Shown: positions 27,693-37,078 of the stretch, in pieces
How the letters are laid out: every line of letters starts with the position of its first letter
Numbering within the stretch: position 1 is the first letter of the stretch
Assembly (NCBI GenBank): GCA_964627795.1
Contig: CAZVLF010000008.1
Span: 1 to 64,000 of the forward strand
Reading direction: 5' to 3'
Source: CANDYO01 sp964627795
GTDB lineage: Bacteria; Pseudomonadota; Alphaproteobacteria; Rickettsiales; CANDYO01
Length of the DNA stretch: 64,000 nt
The notes under the pieces: model-generated
Seen by the model: the letters and a program-made list of their open reading frames with translations, nothing else
The model's database searches: none
Told to the model about the DNA's origin: nothing
Translations under genes and position numbers: made by a program

Positions 27693-28508
27693 TTAGAATC
27701 TTATATTATATCCTGTTAAAAAAGATTCAATTACATATTTTTGTCGATTAGTAATATTTGTTGAGTAACCTAAACTTACTGATGAATTGTTATTTACCTG
27801 ATATTGCCAATAAATTTTTGCAAAATTATAATTTTCATCACCAGTACGTCCAAGGTTTTTTTGAAAAATAATTTTACCTATCAAAGTATTTCTTTTAGAA
27901 AGCCCTACACCAATACTTGCTTCATAAGAATGTTTTATATTTCCAGGTAAAGTAGAATTTTTTCTTGCAATCTCTTTATCCCAATAACATTCTAAATTAA
28001 TATAACTATATCTTTTTCCTAATCTAAAACTTTTCCCTAATAATAAACCATATTCAAATTCTTTTGAGCCTTCAAAGAATTCAAAACCAATTTTTGCTGA
28101 TAACACAGCACCATAATTATTCCAAAGCTCTCTTTGTAAAAGAAATTTTGTTATATAAGGATTATTTTCATATTTATTATAATGGTCATCATACATATCA
28201 TCATAAAGTTGAGCAGAATCATTTGCTTTTTTCATGTCTCTTCGATAATTAAACCATTTTTCTTCAATAATTAAATTATATCTATCGCTTAACCCATATT
28301 GGAATGTAAGACTATAAAAATCAAAAAAATACTTTTTGGGTTGGTAATTTTTATTACTACTTTCACTAGTAAAATCATATAGAGTTTTATATTCATATTC
28401 AAAATTTAACTCTATCTCTCCCTTTTTTTGCAACCATGCTCCCGCTTTAGAAACAAAGCTAACTATCAAGAATGTAGTAAATATAAAAATATTTTTTATC
28501 AAGATCAC
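27693..28508 (-). CDS. probable outer-membrane beta-barrel protein
   Basis: A signal peptide (hydrophobic 7-22, ending KAGA) is followed by alternating aromatic and polar segments such as YSLTFQYGLSDRYNLII and SSVSLGYSTNI. The final residue is Phe in YNIRF, the usual C-terminal signal of barrel proteins inserted by BamA. There is no named family I can assign. GTG at 28508 is the longest plausible start; a TTG two codons later is an alternative, and neither has a good ribosome site. It lies 11 bases behind lolD on the same strand and is probably cotranscribed. Confidence 0.7.
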   Translation of the reverse strand: MILIKNIFIFTTFLIVSFVSKAGAWLQKKGEIELNFEYEYKTLYDFTSESSNKNYQPKKYFFDFYSLTFQYGLSDRYNLIIEEKWFNYRRDMKKANDSAQLYDDMYDDHYNKYENNPYITKFLLQRELWNNYGAVLSAKIGFEFFEGSKEFEYGLLLGKSFRLGKRYSYINLECYWDKEIARKNSTLPGNIKHSYEASIGVGLSKRNTLIGKIIFQKNLGRTGDENYNFAKIYWQYQVNNNSSVSLGYSTNITNRQKYVIESFLTGYNIRF

Positions 28509-28519
28509 AAATTATAAAA

Positions 28520-29206
28520 TTAAAGCTGAACTATCGAACCATCTTTAAGCGCAATTATCTTATCCATTTTCGTCATTAATTGCTCATTATGGGTTGCCAT
28601 TAAAGCAGATAATTTAAGCTCTTTAACCAAAGAAATAAATAAATTAAATACTAAATTTGCATTATAAGGATCTAAATTTCCAGTTGGTTCATCAGCAAGT
28701 ATTATAGTAGGATTTTTAATCACTGCTCTTGCAATTGCAACTCTTTGTTGCTCTCCTCCAGATAATTGGGAAGGGAGATGAGTTAATCTTTTCTCTAATT
28801 GAAGCAATTTTAAAATATGTTCAGCCCGCAAAAATGCTGCTTCTTTATCCACCCCATTAATTAGCTCTTGAATTGCAACATTTTCAAGCACGGTAAATTC
28901 TGGTAACAAATGATGAAACTGGTAAATAAAACCTATATGCTTACCTCTTATTTTCGTAATTAAATTATCTTTAGCTTTGTTAACCTTCACTCCCTTAATT
29001 ATAATTTCTCCTGAATCAGGATAATCTAATAACCCAATAATTTTAAGTAAAGTACTTTTCCCTGAGCCTGAAGGCCCAATCAATCCGGTAACAACACCTG
29101 ATTCTAATTGAAAATTTACGTCACTTAAAACATTTACAATCTGATCACCCTGTTGGTAACTTTTATTGATATTTTTAACTTCAAGAGGAAAATCATAATT
29201 AAGCAT
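28520..29206 (-). CDS. lolD: lipoprotein-releasing ABC transporter, ATPase LolD
   Basis: LolD powers the extraction of outer-membrane lipoproteins from the inner membrane with LolC/E. Walker A GPSGSGKST lies at 44-52, the signature LSGGEQQRVAIARA and Walker B ILADEPTGNLD follow, and the FIYQFHHLLPEFT Q-loop is typical. The 228-residue length is normal. It starts 4 bases after the permease gene, forming a two-gene lol unit. Confidence 0.95.
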   Translation of the reverse strand: MLNYDFPLEVKNINKSYQQGDQIVNVLSDVNFQLESGVVTGLIGPSGSGKSTLLKIIGLLDYPDSGEIIIKGVKVNKAKDNLITKIRGKHIGFIYQFHHLLPEFTVLENVAIQELINGVDKEAAFLRAEHILKLLQLEKRLTHLPSQLSGGEQQRVAIARAVIKNPTIILADEPTGNLDPYNANLVFNLFISLVKELKLSALMATHNEQLMTKMDKIIALKDGSIVQL

Positions 29207-29210
29207 AATA

Positions 29211-30449
29211 TTATTTTAACACTATTGCAGGATTTAATTTTGCCGCCTTATAAGCGGGATATATTGTCGCTAAAATAGAAAGGCTTAAAGACATGGTAAC
29301 TATTAATCCAACATCTTCTGAAGAAACCTTTGAAGGCAGAAATGAAAGGAAATAAACTAATGGATCAAATATTGTTACTCCAGTTATATTTTGAAGAAAT
29401 ATTCTTATATTTTCAACATTGGCAGCAAAACTAACCCCTAAGATTGCACCTATAATAGTGCCAATAACCCCAATAGAAGAGCCACAAATAAGAAATACTC
29501 TAACTATTGTATTTTTAGTTGCACCCATGGTTCTTAGAATTGCAATATCTGCAGTTTTATCTTTAACTAACATTATTAAACCAGAAATAATATTAAATGC
29601 AGCAACCACCATAATTAAAGTTAAAATCATAAACATTGCCATCTTTTCAACTTTCAACGCCCCCATGATAGATGCGTTTCTCTGTTTCCAGTCAAGAATA
29701 CGATATTTAGATCCAAGTATATCAAGAATTAAGTGCATAACATCGCCTGTTAAGTTAGAGTCCTTAATAAACACTTCTATAACATTAACTTTTTCAGGAA
29801 GCTTAAAATAAGTTTGAGCTAATTGTAACGGCATAAAAACAACTAAATTATCTAAGTCAGGAGTACCTGAATTAAATATACCTGCTATTTTACAAGTTTT
29901 CACCCTAGGTATATTGCCAATAACTGTTGAATTGCCTTGGGGTGATATAACCCTAACTGAGTCTCCTGAACTAACACCTAAGCTATTAGCTAAACTTATT
30001 CCAATAATTATTGAGTTTTCATCAAAATTCTCAATTGACCCATATTCTATTTTTTGAGAAATTAAATTCTTCTTTTCCAGCTCTTCTTTGCTAATTCCTC
30101 TAACTTGCACACCAACATTATTATCTCCATAAGCAAGCAAGGCTTGTTTCTCAATAACAGGAATTGCTTGGATAATTTGGTTATTTGTTTTAAGCTTATC
30201 AACTATATTTTTATACGAGCTTATTTCTCCATATTCTCGAGAATAAATATTTATGTCACCCACAGCACCAATCAGCATTTTAGTCCATTCATCTCTTACT
30301 CCTGCCATCACAGACATAACAGCAATTAAAGCTGCCACCCCAAGTGCAGTGCCAATTAGTGAAAAAAAAGCAACCACAGAAATAAAACTTTCTTGTTTTT
30401 TAGACTTTAAATATCTCCATGCAATGAATGCTTCTAATCTTAAATTCAT
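29211..30449 (-). CDS. lolC: lipoprotein-releasing permease, LolC/LolE family
   Basis: This 412-residue permease has the FtsX/MacB layout: a first helix at about 25-50, a large periplasmic domain, and three C-terminal helices. IAWRYLKSKK at the start and a GTALGVAALI segment are Lol-specific. Only one permease gene is present next to lolD, so, as in many alphaproteobacteria, it may form a homodimer (LolF-like) instead of the LolC-LolE pair. Confidence 0.92.
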   Translation of the reverse strand: MNLRLEAFIAWRYLKSKKQESFISVVAFFSLIGTALGVAALIAVMSVMAGVRDEWTKMLIGAVGDINIYSREYGEISSYKNIVDKLKTNNQIIQAIPVIEKQALLAYGDNNVGVQVRGISKEELEKKNLISQKIEYGSIENFDENSIIIGISLANSLGVSSGDSVRVISPQGNSTVIGNIPRVKTCKIAGIFNSGTPDLDNLVVFMPLQLAQTYFKLPEKVNVIEVFIKDSNLTGDVMHLILDILGSKYRILDWKQRNASIMGALKVEKMAMFMILTLIMVVAAFNIISGLIMLVKDKTADIAILRTMGATKNTIVRVFLICGSSIGVIGTIIGAILGVSFAANVENIRIFLQNITGVTIFDPLVYFLSFLPSKVSSEDVGLIVTMSLSLSILATIYPAYKAAKLNPAIVLK

Positions 30450-30639
30450 TAAAACAAACCATAATTTAACTACTAGAAAACTATCTGATTACGTATCATA
30501 TTGCAACATCAATCTATCTGTTTCATTTTACTCATGTGGGTAAGTTCATTATATTCATAAAATTTAATTGACTTAAAGTCATAATTGGGCTATTTAGTTT
30601 AATCTAATAAAATTAATCTGAACAAATAAGGGCAAAATT

Positions 30640-30936
30640 ATGTCTCGTAAATGTGAACTTACTGGAAAAGCAGTATTAACTGGGAATAATGTTTCTCACT
30701 CAAATAGAAAGACTCGTAGGCGCTATTTGCCTAACTTACACAAGGTTACTATGATTAGTGAAATCTTAGGAGCTGTGAAGTTAAGAGTTTCAACAAATGC
30801 ATTAAGATCTGTGGATATGCATGGTGGCATTGATATGTTTCTTTTATCTCAATCTGATGAAAATTTGTCTTTCAAAGCTTGCCAAATTAAAAAGAAAATT
30901 AAACAAGCAAAAGCTGCTAAAGCTAAAGTTGCTTAA
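30640..30936 (+). CDS. rpmB: 50S ribosomal protein L28
   Basis: L28 is a small structural protein of the large subunit. The start SRKCELTGKAVLTGNNVSHS and the following basic NRKTRRRYLPNL are diagnostic. At 98 residues it has the alphaproteobacterial C-terminal extension. It is followed 14 bases later by rpmE; both are covered by the terminator at 31203-31240. Confidence 0.97.
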   Translation: MSRKCELTGKAVLTGNNVSHSNRKTRRRYLPNLHKVTMISEILGAVKLRVSTNALRSVDMHGGIDMFLLSQSDENLSFKACQIKKKIKQAKAAKAKVA

Positions 30937-30950
30937 GGAGTATTTAAATT

Positions 30951-31181
30951 ATGAAAAAAGATATCCATCCAAAATATAAAGAACTTAAAGTTATTATGAA
31001 TGGCGGCGAAGAGTTCATGACAGCTTCTACCTATCCTGGCGAAAGTATTCTTCTTGACGTAGATTTTCGTAAGCACCCAGCTTGGAAAGGTGGCGTTGCA
31101 AATGTTAATACCAATGCAAACCAAGTTGCTGAATTTAACAAGAAATTCGGTGGAATTTTTTCAATTCCAAGCTCAAACTAA
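30951..31181 (+). CDS. rpmE: 50S ribosomal protein L31, cysteine-free form
   Basis: The 76-residue protein begins KKDIHPKYKELKV and contains VDFRKHPAWKGG, which identify L31. It has no cysteine, so it is the C-minus form without the zinc ribbon, as in Rickettsia. A TAAGGAG site precedes the ATG. It is cotranscribed with rpmB. Confidence 0.95.
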   Translation: MKKDIHPKYKELKVIMNGGEEFMTASTYPGESILLDVDFRKHPAWKGGVANVNTNANQVAEFNKKFGGIFSIPSSN

Positions 31182-31202
31182 TAAGATCATCATCTTTAAT
31201 AG

Positions 31203-31240
31203 AATAGCCATATTTTAAGTAATATGGCTATTTTTATTTC
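31203..31240 (+). terminator. intrinsic terminator after rpmB-rpmE
   Basis: A perfect 12-bp stem (31203-31214 with 31221-31232) and a 6-base loop are followed by TTTATTT on the plus strand. It closes the rpmB-rpmE transcript. Confidence 0.92.
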
Positions 31241-31422
31241 TAAATTCCATTTAAAAATAATCTAGTCTTTAAAATATACTTATGATTGGAATATTATTGC
31301 CTTAAATAGATCTCACATAATATTATCAACTAGCAGATCCTATAGAAACTACTATTGAAATCAAAATAAATAAGGTTAGGTTTTATAAGTGCCATTTAAT
31401 AACTAGCACACATCTTAATGAA

Positions 31423-31668
31423 TTAGTTTATCTCTGTTGGCTCAGTGGTAATTGATCCATCTTCTTTTTTCACAATTTGATCAATCTTAAGCTTTGCTTC
31501 ATTAAGCTTCTTTTCGCAGAATTGGCGTAAAGCATTGCCATATTCATAATCATTAATTGCATTCTCAAGAGTTTCTTTTCCACTTTCAAGTTTAACCACT
31601 ATTCTTTCAAGTTCAGCTAAAGCTTGCTCAAAAGTCATTTTTTCAATTTCATTTTTATAATCTTTCAT
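31423..31668 (-). CDS. xseB: exodeoxyribonuclease VII small subunit
   Basis: XseB binds the large subunit XseA; the complex degrades single-stranded DNA. The 81-residue protein shows the family core: MTFEQALAELERIVVKLESG near the N-terminus, then YEYGNALRQFCEKKLNEA. No xseA or isoprenoid gene is adjacent. It is divergent from the NDUFS4 homologue at 31729. Confidence 0.93.
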   Translation of the reverse strand: MKDYKNEIEKMTFEQALAELERIVVKLESGKETLENAINDYEYGNALRQFCEKKLNEAKLKIDQIVKKEDGSITTEPTEIN

Positions 31669-31728
31669 ATATTGCTTAAACCCTTGAAATTGTTTATTAT
31701 CTTTTAAAAGCTAGAGTAACAAAATTTT

Positions 31729-32007
31729 ATGCAAGTATCAATATATAAACCAACAAAATCTGCAATGCAATCTGGTAATGCAAATACGCACACTTGGATC
31801 TTAGAATTTCCTCCTAATGGCATAAGAGATATTGAGCCAATCATGGGATGGACTTCCTCTTCAGATACTTTAAGAGAAGTTAAACTTAAATTTCCATCTA
31901 AGGAGGCTGCTATTGCTTATGCAGAAAAAAATAATTTAGCTTATGAGCTACATGAACCAAACAATAAAAAAATTATCAAACGCCCTTACGCTAATAACTT
32001 TTTATGA
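31729..32007 (+). CDS. NDUFS4-like accessory subunit of complex I
   Basis: This 92-residue protein matches the ETC complex I subunit family (PF04800, mitochondrial NDUFS4) shared by alphaproteobacteria and mitochondria. Typical segments are IYKPTKSAMQSG, WILEFPP, GWTSSSDTL and FPSKEAAIAYAEKN. It should support NADH:quinone oxidoreductase assembly at the matrix/cytoplasmic arm. Its TGA stop overlaps the next ATG (ATGA), so it is coupled to the znuB-like gene although no functional link is evident. Confidence 0.9.
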   Translation: MQVSIYKPTKSAMQSGNANTHTWILEFPPNGIRDIEPIMGWTSSSDTLREVKLKFPSKEAAIAYAEKNNLAYELHEPNNKKIIKRPYANNFL

Positions 32008-32783
32008 TTGAACAATTTCTTTTTAATGCATTAATTGGTGGATTTTTTCTTGCTTTAATTTCAGGCACGCTTGGTCCTTTTGTTATTTGGAATAAAATGT
32101 CTTACTTTGGTGATGCTTTATCTCATTCCGCTCTTCTTGGAGTAGCACTTGGAATATTATTAGGCATCAATTTATCAATTTCTATAGCAATTATAGCTTC
32201 TGCATTTGCAATTATCTTTAGCAAGAATGAGTCTACCTATTCTAATGACACCACTCTTGGAATTCTATCCTACTCAGCCCTATCTTCTGCTGTTATTATA
32301 GCTTCACTTAATCAAATTAAAATCGATATGATGAGCTATCTATTTGGAGATATTCTTGCAATTAATTTAGTAGACTTAGCTTACCTCTTTATATGCTCTC
32401 TTATAACCATAATCTGGATAAAAAAAAATTGGTCTAATCTTGTTATGATGAGCCTTTGCCCAGAATTGCTTAAATCAGAAGGAGTAAGTATAAGCAAATT
32501 AAAGCTTAAGTTCTCTTTAATACTAGCTCTTTTTATAGCAATTTCATTTAAAATTGTGGGAATACTGTTAATTACTGCTTTATTAATACTTCCTTCTGCT
32601 ATTGCTCTTCCATTAAGCCAATCTCCAAGGAAAATGTTAATTAACTCTATTGTTTTTGGCCTTATTTCTGTAATAATTGGTATATATACAGCACTTTATT
32701 GGGATATACCAACTGGGCCATCAATTATTATAATTTCTTCAATAATGTTTTTAGCAGTAAATTTGTTCTTAAAACGCTCTTAA
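32004..32783 (+). CDS. znuB: zinc/manganese ABC transporter permease, ZnuB-like
   Basis: The 259-residue ABC-3 family permease has about eight helices. Its start GPFVIWNKMSYFGDALSHSALLG is the conserved region of ZnuB. SYLFGDILAI and ALLILPSAIALPLS are further family markers. Zinc import is the likely job; manganese is an alternative. The ATPase (znuC) and binding protein (znuA) are not in this window. It overlaps the NDUFS4-like gene by 4 bases. Confidence 0.9.
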   Translation: MIEQFLFNALIGGFFLALISGTLGPFVIWNKMSYFGDALSHSALLGVALGILLGINLSISIAIIASAFAIIFSKNESTYSNDTTLGILSYSALSSAVIIASLNQIKIDMMSYLFGDILAINLVDLAYLFICSLITIIWIKKNWSNLVMMSLCPELLKSEGVSISKLKLKFSLILALFIAISFKIVGILLITALLILPSAIALPLSQSPRKMLINSIVFGLISVIIGIYTALYWDIPTGPSIIIISSIMFLAVNLFLKRS

Positions 32784-32789
32784 ATTGTC

Positions 32790-33677
32790 CTACTCTTTCT
32801 TTGTAACCACCGAGATTGATAGTTCTTTAAGTTTTGGATCAAGTAAACGATTTATATCATTAATAATTCTTGATCCTGAAATATTTAACTTTAAGTCTAT
32901 CCAAAAATCTATTTCAAAAGTATAGCCTTCAGCAAGTAATTCTTTTACTAAAATCTGAGGAAATGGATTTTTTAGAATATTTGGATGAGAATCAAGCGTA
33001 TCTCTAAATAACTTCTCTATAATTTCAATAGACACATTGTTGCTTAAGGAAATGTTATAATTCATTCTTAATAGCGTATCTTCAAGAGTCCAATTAATAA
33101 TATTATCTTGAAGTATTGAACTATTAGGAATTAATATGTTGATATTGTTGTTAGTCATAACACTAGTGCATCTAGCACCAATATTAGTTACCTTGCCAAC
33201 AAAATTTTTAGCTTCAATCACGTCTCCAACTTTTATCGGTCTTTCAATCATAATAATAATTCCACTAATAAAATTATTTACTATGTTTTGGCTACCAAGA
33301 CCAAGCCCTAAAGCAAGAGTAGTTCCAATAACATTAAAAATAGTAAGAGGAACATTTGCAACATCAAGAACAATAATTATCATAAAAATTAGGATGGCAT
33401 AATGCACAAATCTCTCTACAGAGTTAGCAATAGCCTCCTCTTTAACCACCTTAATAATCTTTCCCCTTAAATAAGCACTTATCCTTTTTACTATTCTAAT
33501 ACCAATAATAAAAAGAATGAAACCAATAACTAAATTGCTAATTGCAATCACTTGCTTATCTGAGGTGGTGAAAATTTTATAGTTCCATATAAAAGATATA
33601 CCATCAAAGGCATCTATTATTATTTGCCTAATTGGATGGTCAGAACTAAGAATATCATGAAAAATTTCTTTAATCAT
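32790..33677 (-). CDS. small-conductance mechanosensitive channel, MscS family
   Basis: The 295-residue protein has three main helices (about 42-60, 90-110 and 115-150). The last includes the Gly/Ala-rich pore segment TTLALGLGLGSQNIVNNFISG. The beta domain follows with KVGDVIEA and INILIPNSSIL. It should open on membrane tension and release solutes during osmotic downshift. It is a single gene, convergent with znuB and 6 bases from its stop. Confidence 0.92.
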   Translation of the reverse strand: MIKEIFHDILSSDHPIRQIIIDAFDGISFIWNYKIFTTSDKQVIAISNLVIGFILFIIGIRIVKRISAYLRGKIIKVVKEEAIANSVERFVHYAILIFMIIIVLDVANVPLTIFNVIGTTLALGLGLGSQNIVNNFISGIIIMIERPIKVGDVIEAKNFVGKVTNIGARCTSVMTNNNINILIPNSSILQDNIINWTLEDTLLRMNYNISLSNNVSIEIIEKLFRDTLDSHPNILKNPFPQILVKELLAEGYTFEIDFWIDLKLNISGSRIINDINRLLDPKLKELSISVVTKKE

Positions 33678-34061
33678 AAGCAGCTAAATAGCTTTGAATT
33701 TTAAAATATAATAACTTATTAAGAGATCTTAAACAAGAGTTATTAGTTGAATTTCAAGCGTCTTTTAGAAAAAAAGCTTTATTCAAATTAGATTAATGTT
33801 AATTTAATTTTTTGGCTAATAACTATAAATGCACAAAACTAAAACTAATATAGTTAATCCTTTACATCTTTTTTAGTTAACATACATTTTAAATCTTTAA
33901 ATAGCTAACACCTCTCAAACTTGGACAATAATTTACACTATAAAAATTATATTAAACTTAAAATATTAACTTTATTTTACTTGAGAGTTAATATATATAT
34001 TTAACAATATTTTTTAATTGATATAATTTTTTTAATACCTAACATTTTTTAAAGGAAAAAT
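33678..34061. other. AT-rich divergent intergenic region with promoter for the gene at 34062
   Basis: This 384-base gap between mscS and the 741-residue gene is extremely AT-rich and contains no open frame worth calling. Near its right end TATAAT (34022-34027) lies 35 bases before the ATG. A TTAACA (34001-34006) with a short 15-base spacer is the best -35. An AAAGGA ribosome site follows. No tRNA or strong hairpin was seen in the rest. Confidence 0.5.
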
Positions 34062-36287
34062 ATGAGTAAAACTTTACAAGAAATACTTCTAAATAATTAT
34101 AGAATAATTTCAAATAAGTATAAAAAAACTTTAAAAATTTTCATTACTAAAACAAAAAATCTTAAGACCGAAGAGGAAATTGAGAAGGCAGTTGAAGAGG
34201 AATTTTTAGCAATATCAGGCGATCAATTAGAATCAAAAACTGCTGCAGAACTAGAAGGCCTGATAAACGAAATTATAAGTAAGCTAACTAATATTATAGA
34301 TCAATTAAGATTAAATACTCCAAAAGCTCAAAATTCTCTTAGCTCATTTAGTAAAACAAGCGAAACATCTTTAAAAGAAAATGATACTAAACCACTAGAA
34401 ACAGAGAAGGAAGTACCAAGAAAAATAGATCTTCCAAATCAATCAGAAAATCTTGAATTGTCAGAAGATATGTTTGGCAAATATGGTAATCCAACTATGA
34501 TACAAGTTTTAAAAAGTCTAACACTATCAATTCAACAAATTAATGATGTATACATTGAAGGTGAAGCCTCATCTAAAGCAATAGGTCGCATTCTTCAGGC
34601 TAAGGATGATGAACAAGCAGCGGCTAATAGAATTGCAGACTTGATTAGAAAACTCCAAAAAGAAGGTAATTCAGCATCACAAGCAATTGGAGAGCCAGAA
34701 AGCAATATGCCAGATTTTAAGCATTCGGAAGAAAAATTTGGTGGAAGAACAAGCGACCATTTTAATACTTACTCCGGCCCTGCAGTTTATTTTTACGAAG
34801 AAGAAAGTCCAACATTTACAAATGAAGAAACGCCTATAAAAAAACACAAAATAGATGGCAAATACCAAAAGCGCAAGGGATCAGATAATTTTAGAGATAA
34901 AAAAGAAGGCAAACTTATTAGGTTTAGTGATGAAAAGATTTTAAGTGATCAAAAACAATTTATTGCAGATCTATGCAATGACAAGTTGGATGAAATTCCC
35001 AAGATAAAAGAATTTTATTCTAATCCAACTTTAGATGAAACTCCTTTAAAAGGTTTAAGTGGTAAAACAGGAAAAGCATCAACTTCACACATAGGAGGAA
35101 TAAAAGCTTCTGATGCAAGCTCGATAGAAACTATACAATTTTCGCCAGAAGAACACTTTAAAAGTGCTTTGAGATCTAATAAATTAGGAGCTTTACAGGA
35201 AGCCATAAATAGTGGGAACATAGGTGAAATTTTAATATTCGCTCGCAGCGTTTCTTTTGTGGGTTTGGCTAAACAAATAAAATTAAAGGCCTACCACAAA
35301 GGACAGGAAGAACAACTTAATACTATAATAGCAAGCTTAATGAACATAAAAATATATAGCGATGAAGAAACTCAAAAACAACTAGATAAAATCATTAAAG
35401 TACTTGAACCAGCAATTAGAACATCTGAAAAATCAGCTCCAGAATCACCTAAATGTCCTGATCAAACAGGTAACGGCGAAGCCGAAATTGAACATAGCAT
35501 ACCACCATTACCTGTAAACCCTGATCAACTAAGAAAAGTTGAAGCTATAATTGAGGGTAGCACACCTCCATTACCTCCAATATTACCCGCATCACGCACT
35601 TATCAAAAAGGAAACGGCAAAGCTGAGCATAGCATACCACCATTACCTGTAAAACCTGATCAAATAAGAAAAGTTGAAGCTATAATTGAGGGTAGCGCCT
35701 CTCCATTACCTCCAATATTACCCGCATCACGCACTTATCAGATAGAAAACGGAGAAGCTAAAACTTCACAAGCTGCTCCCATCTTATCTTATAAATGCTT
35801 ATTTGTGGGTGGGTCATTTATTGAAGATATTACGGTAAAGCCATTATTTACGTATTGGAAAAATCAATTGGATTCTTCCAAACTAGAAAATAAATCTTTA
35901 TTTGGATATTACCAAGACGCCTGGTCTATTTCTAGTTTAATCGGAAAAGCCGCAATTACTGTTGGCACTACATTAACCTCAAGTATGTTTTATGTTCCTG
36001 AATTAAGCATGGCTAATAATATCATCATGCATAAATCCATATATCAATTAGCAGGAAAATTATTCTACCAACAAGATTATGATCCTAAGACAATCCTTAA
36101 AGATGTTGCTGTAGGACTTGGAACTTTTACTATTCAAGCTTATGTTATGCCTGAATCTATTTATGAAAGCCCAATATTAGCTGGATTTTTAAGCGGATTA
36201 GTTAGTGATTCAATAGATTTTGCTTTAACTGCAATCGCTGAATCTCCAATATTAGCAGGATTAACTAGCAGCGATTCTATAAACTAG
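34062..36287 (+). CDS. large unknown protein with tandem proline-rich repeats, effector candidate
   Basis: No family is recognised in these 741 residues. The N-terminal third is helical and charged. A basic stretch KKHKIDGKYQKRK at about residues 265-280 looks like a bipartite nuclear localisation signal. Two tandem 45-residue repeats (35493-35762) carry IPPLPVxPDQ and PPLPPILPASRTYQ, which resemble SH3- or EVH1-type ligand motifs. The C-terminal 150 residues contain hydrophobic helices and the repeated ESPILAG. There is no Sec signal peptide. The features suggest a secreted host-targeting protein, by inference only. It has its own TATAAT promoter. Confidence 0.75.
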   Translation: MSKTLQEILLNNYRIISNKYKKTLKIFITKTKNLKTEEEIEKAVEEEFLAISGDQLESKTAAELEGLINEIISKLTNIIDQLRLNTPKAQNSLSSFSKTSETSLKENDTKPLETEKEVPRKIDLPNQSENLELSEDMFGKYGNPTMIQVLKSLTLSIQQINDVYIEGEASSKAIGRILQAKDDEQAAANRIADLIRKLQKEGNSASQAIGEPESNMPDFKHSEEKFGGRTSDHFNTYSGPAVYFYEEESPTFTNEETPIKKHKIDGKYQKRKGSDNFRDKKEGKLIRFSDEKILSDQKQFIADLCNDKLDEIPKIKEFYSNPTLDETPLKGLSGKTGKASTSHIGGIKASDASSIETIQFSPEEHFKSALRSNKLGALQEAINSGNIGEILIFARSVSFVGLAKQIKLKAYHKGQEEQLNTIIASLMNIKIYSDEETQKQLDKIIKVLEPAIRTSEKSAPESPKCPDQTGNGEAEIEHSIPPLPVNPDQLRKVEAIIEGSTPPLPPILPASRTYQKGNGKAEHSIPPLPVKPDQIRKVEAIIEGSASPLPPILPASRTYQIENGEAKTSQAAPILSYKCLFVGGSFIEDITVKPLFTYWKNQLDSSKLENKSLFGYYQDAWSISSLIGKAAITVGTTLTSSMFYVPELSMANNIIMHKSIYQLAGKLFYQQDYDPKTILKDVAVGLGTFTIQAYVMPESIYESPILAGFLSGLVSDSIDFALTAIAESPILAGLTSSDSIN
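35493..35762 (+). repeat. two tandem 135-bp repeats coding a proline-rich unit
   Basis: Copy one (35493-35627) and copy two (35628-35762) are nearly identical at DNA level; for example CCACCATTACCTGTAAA and TTACCCGCATCACGCACTTA occur in both at 135-base spacing. Each encodes 45 residues. The high DNA identity points to recent duplication or ongoing copy-number change. Confidence 0.9.
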
Positions 36288-36501
36288 CTTTTTTTAGATT
36301 AGCATTTTGTCGGAGGTATTATTAAAAAAAATACCTCTAAGCAAATATCATAACCAATAAACCCTATTCATAAAAATTAAAGGGATAATTTTTCTATTTA
36401 TGATGAAGAATATTATAGATAATTACTTCCAAGCAGTATCAGCTTAATTTGGATTTTTAACAATAAATGTTATTTATAACTTAAGAATAATAGAATTTTT
36501 A

Positions 36502-36576
36502 TGGAGCGGGTGAAGGGAATCGGACCCTCGACATTTACCTTGGCAAGGTAACGCTCTACCACTGAGCTACACCCGC
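36502..36576 (-). tRNA. tRNA-Gly (GCC)
   Basis: On the minus strand a full cloverleaf is visible. Acceptor GCGGGTG pairs with CACCCGC, the anticodon loop TTGCCAA lies between TTACC and GGTAA, and the T loop is TCCGATT. The CCA end is encoded (complement of 36502-36504). Anticodon GCC. The length is 75 bases. Confidence 0.97.
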
Positions 36577-36652
36577 ATATTAGAAGCGAACGTTTACAAT
36601 ATACTTAGATATAAAAACTTTGCAACAATAAAATAGATTTTTTTCTATTTTT

Positions 36653-37078
36653 TTAGGTAAAGAAGATATTTATTGCTAAACCGATGAATTTACTTAAACC
36701 CACTAAAATTATAAAATGTAGCAATCTATAGCGGAGAACTCCTGCTGCAGTAGTAAATAATGCTCCCCAAAATGGGATAAATGATAAAAGTAAAATCCAT
36801 TTTAATTTGCGGTTAAATAAGCTTTCTGCTTTTTTAAAGGTTTCAACTCTATGCTTTAACTTGTCAGTATTTTCTAACTTTCTGATATATAATCCCATCA
36901 CCCAATTCATTGTTAATCCAATCATACAAGCAATATAACTTACAATAAAAACTAAATATGAATTATATCCTTCAAGTCCTACCATAACTTCAGCAACATA
37001 ACCAACACGCGGCACAAACATTAATGAAGTAAAAAGACTATCATTAAAAAGAAATAAATAAGCATCCAGATTATCCAT
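36653..37078 (-). CDS. small VTT/DedA-like membrane protein (YqaA type)
   Basis: The 141-residue protein has about four hydrophobic segments and resembles the YqaA branch of SNARE-associated VTT proteins: VPRVGYVAEVMVGLEGYN, then LSFIPFWGALFTTAAGVLRY. Members help keep membrane lipid and polyprenyl carrier homeostasis, but the exact role here is unknown. Its start overlaps the murJ 3' end by 8 bases, so the pair is coupled. Confidence 0.72.
   Translation of the reverse strand: MDNLDAYLFLFNDSLFTSLMFVPRVGYVAEVMVGLEGYNSYLVFIVSYIACMIGLTMNWVMGLYIRKLENTDKLKHRVETFKKAESLFNRKLKWILLLSFIPFWGALFTTAAGVLRYRLLHFIILVGLSKFIGLAINIFFT

Noticed and set aside
35493..35762. CRISPR-like array reading of the tandem repeats
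   Set aside because: The units are adjacent, 135 bp long, in frame inside a gene and have no spacers.
36312..36338. Inverted repeat after the 741-residue gene as terminator
   Set aside because: The stem is only about 8 bp with a long A-rich loop, and no T-run follows on either strand.
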